Origin: an uncultured Collinsella sp.
GTDB lineage: Bacteria > Actinomycetota > Coriobacteriia > Coriobacteriales > Coriobacteriaceae
NCBI GenBank assembly: GCA_900754385.1
Contig: CAAECP010000257.1
Location: 1 to 6,971 of the forward strand
Length of the DNA stretch: 6,971 bases
Reading direction: 5' to 3'
This document shows, piece by piece, positions 5,573-6,971 of this stretch. The translations under genes and the position numbers were made by a program. Positions within the stretch are counted from its first letter, which is position 1, and the number at the start of each line of letters is the position of its first letter. The notes beneath the pieces are model-generated. The model did not search any database. It saw only the letters and a program-made list of their open reading frames with translations, and had not been told where the DNA came from.

Positions 5573-6971
5573 CGATGAGGAAAAAGACCAGGTACGCGCT
5601 GCGTCTGACCTGGTTGCCATCGTGCAGGAAACGGTCGAGCTCAAGCCCCGCGGCCATGAGTTTTGGGGATGCTGCCCCTTCCATGGCGAAAAGACGCCGT
5701 CCTTCCACATTATCCCCGCCACGCAGGTGTGGCATTGCTTTGGCTGCGGCGAGGGTGGCGACGTCTTCACCTATATCATGAAGCGCGAGAACCTGAGCTT
5801 TCCCGAGTCAATCCGTTATTTGGCCGATCGCGCAGGTATTGAGCTGCATGACACCGGAGATCGCCGCGAGCGCGGCACCAAGCGTGCCCGAATCTACGAT
5901 CTGTGCGCCGAGACGGCCCAGTTCTACCACACCATGCTTATGCGCGGTAAGGACGGCCGTCCGCGCGAGTACTTTGCCAGCCGCGGCATGGGTGGCGACG
6001 TTTGCCGCCGCTACTGTCTGGGTTTTGCGCCGGGCCGCAATATGCTGGTGTCGCACCTGTCTCAGGCGGGCTTTACCCCGCAGGAGATGATCGATGCCAA
6101 CGTGGCCGTGAGCCGTGGGCGCGGACAGCTCGCCGACCGCTTTTACGACCGCGTGATGTTTCCCATCTTTGACGAGCAAGGGCATAACATCGCCTTTGGC
6201 GGTCGCATTATGGGCGACGGCCAGCCTAAGTATCTCAACACCGCCGAGACGAGCGTGTTTCATAAAAAGCGAAACCTCTACGGTTTTAATTGGGCCAAGG
6301 AGTTTATCGTTGCGCAGGATACCGCCATTGTGGTGGAGGGCTATACCGACTGCATCGCCTGCTGGGAGGCGGGGATTAAAAACGTTGTCGCCACGCTGGG
6401 CACCGCGCTCACGGAGCATCACGTCAAGACGCTTACTCGCTTTGCCAAGCGCATCGTGTATATGTTTGACGGCGATGCCGCCGGTCAAAAGGCCGCCCGT
6501 CGCGCGATTCAGTTTATCGAGCAGGATTCTATGGACCTGCGCTGCGTGGTGCTCCCCGACGGCAACGACCCCATGGAGTTCATCACCGCACATGGTGGCG
6601 AGGCACTGCAGACGCGCATCGACGCTGCCGAGCCGCTTATGGACTTTGTTTACCGTTCGCTGCAGGAGTCGAGTGACATCACCACGCCGGGCGGTCGCGC
6701 TAAGGCGCTGGAAGATGCGCTGACGCTTATCTATCCGTTGCGCAACAGCTATATGATCGACACGTACTTTATCCAGATTGCCGATCTGCTGGGTTTGGAT
6801 CTGGAGACGGTGCGCGCGAGCTCGGGTCGTGTGTTTCGCGATGTCGCCAAGCGCGAGGATGCGGAACGACGTCGTGAGCAGAACTATGAGCGCCAGCGGG
6901 CACAGACTGAGCGGTCCGGTAGCGCGGGCGGTCGGGCGTCGGGTTCTTGCGATGCCGGTCGCGGTGCTTGG
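5565..6971 (+). CDS. dnaG: DNA primase DnaG, 3' end cut by the window edge
   Basis: Synthesises RNA primers at the replication fork, working with the DnaB helicase. The frame is open from GTG 5565 to the right edge: 469 codons, against about 580-650 for a whole primase. The CHC2 zinc-binding domain has C37, H40, C58 and C61 in CPFHGEKTPSF and HCFGCG. The RNA-polymerase core includes DRFYDRVMFPIFDEQG and the KYLNTAETSVFHKK block. The Toprim domain carries VEGYTD with E258, FDGDAAG with D302 and D304, and LPDGNDP ending at D335, all expected metal ligands. A helical region with TPGGRAKALEDAL follows (about 370-430). It then becomes a charged, Ser/Gly-rich linker, and the C-terminal helicase-binding domain lies outside the window. 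GTG is chosen because of the strong Shine-Dalgarno sequence and because the N-terminus then matches the family. It overlaps ribF by 8 bases (GTGATTAG). Phe is TTT in 19 of 24 codons, unlike infB. Confidence 0.97.
   Translation, partial: MISDEEKDQVRAASDLVAIVQETVELKPRGHEFWGCCPFHGEKTPSFHIIPATQVWHCFGCGEGGDVFTYIMKRENLSFPESIRYLADRAGIELHDTGDRRERGTKRARIYDLCAETAQFYHTMLMRGKDGRPREYFASRGMGGDVCRRYCLGFAPGRNMLVSHLSQAGFTPQEMIDANVAVSRGRGQLADRFYDRVMFPIFDEQGHNIAFGGRIMGDGQPKYLNTAETSVFHKKRNLYGFNWAKEFIVAQDTAIVVEGYTDCIACWEAGIKNVVATLGTALTEHHVKTLTRFAKRIVYMFDGDAAGQKAARRAIQFIEQDSMDLRCVVLPDGNDPMEFITAHGGEALQTRIDAAEPLMDFVYRSLQESSDITTPGGRAKALEDALTLIYPLRNSYMIDTYFIQIADLLGLDLETVRASSGRVFRDVAKREDAERRREQNYERQRAQTERSGSAGGRASGSCDAGRGAW

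Noticed and set aside
5808..6593. 261-codon open frame on the minus strand opposite dnaG
   Set aside because: It lies wholly within the conserved primase core. Its sequence shows no family motif, and no Shine-Dalgarno sequence or independent context supports it.

Overview
This window is a contiguous, fully plus-strand stretch of a core housekeeping operon from a high-GC bacterium. Protein resemblance and the strong preference for C/G at third codon positions suggest an actinobacterium, most plausibly of the class Coriobacteriia (Collinsella-like). That assignment rests on recognition by eye, not on a search.

Layout: (1) 1-2162, infB (translation initiation factor IF2), missing its 5' end; (2) 2174-2584, rbfA (30S ribosome maturation factor); (3) 2577-3620, a DHH/DHHA1 phosphoesterase of the NrnA type (nano-RNase / pAp phosphatase); (4) 3636-4568, truB (tRNA pseudouridine-55 synthase); (5) 4565-5572, ribF (bifunctional riboflavin kinase / FAD synthetase); (6) 5565-6971, dnaG (DNA primase), starting at a GTG and cut by the right edge. 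The genes are packed with gaps of 11 and 15 bases and overlaps of 8, 4 and 8 bases. No room is left for terminators, tRNA genes or a riboswitch between them, and no mobile element, CRISPR array or RNA gene is visible. There is no gene-free stretch longer than 15 bases.

Functionally, infB-rbfA-nrnA-truB-ribF is the familiar tail of the nusA-infB cluster found across many bacteria: translation initiation, small-subunit maturation, small-RNA/pAp turnover, tRNA modification and flavin cofactor synthesis. The distinctive feature is that dnaG, the replication primase, is joined to the end by an 8-base overlap and so is probably co-transcribed and translationally coupled with the translation genes.

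I see no new multi-gene system here. The points worth a second look are the dnaG attachment, loss of both conserved cysteines in the IF2 initiator-tRNA-binding domain, a changed IF2 switch-I motif, an Arg/Gly/Asn-rich IF2 N-terminus, non-consensus active-site residues in RibF, and a clear change in codon preference from infB to dnaG.
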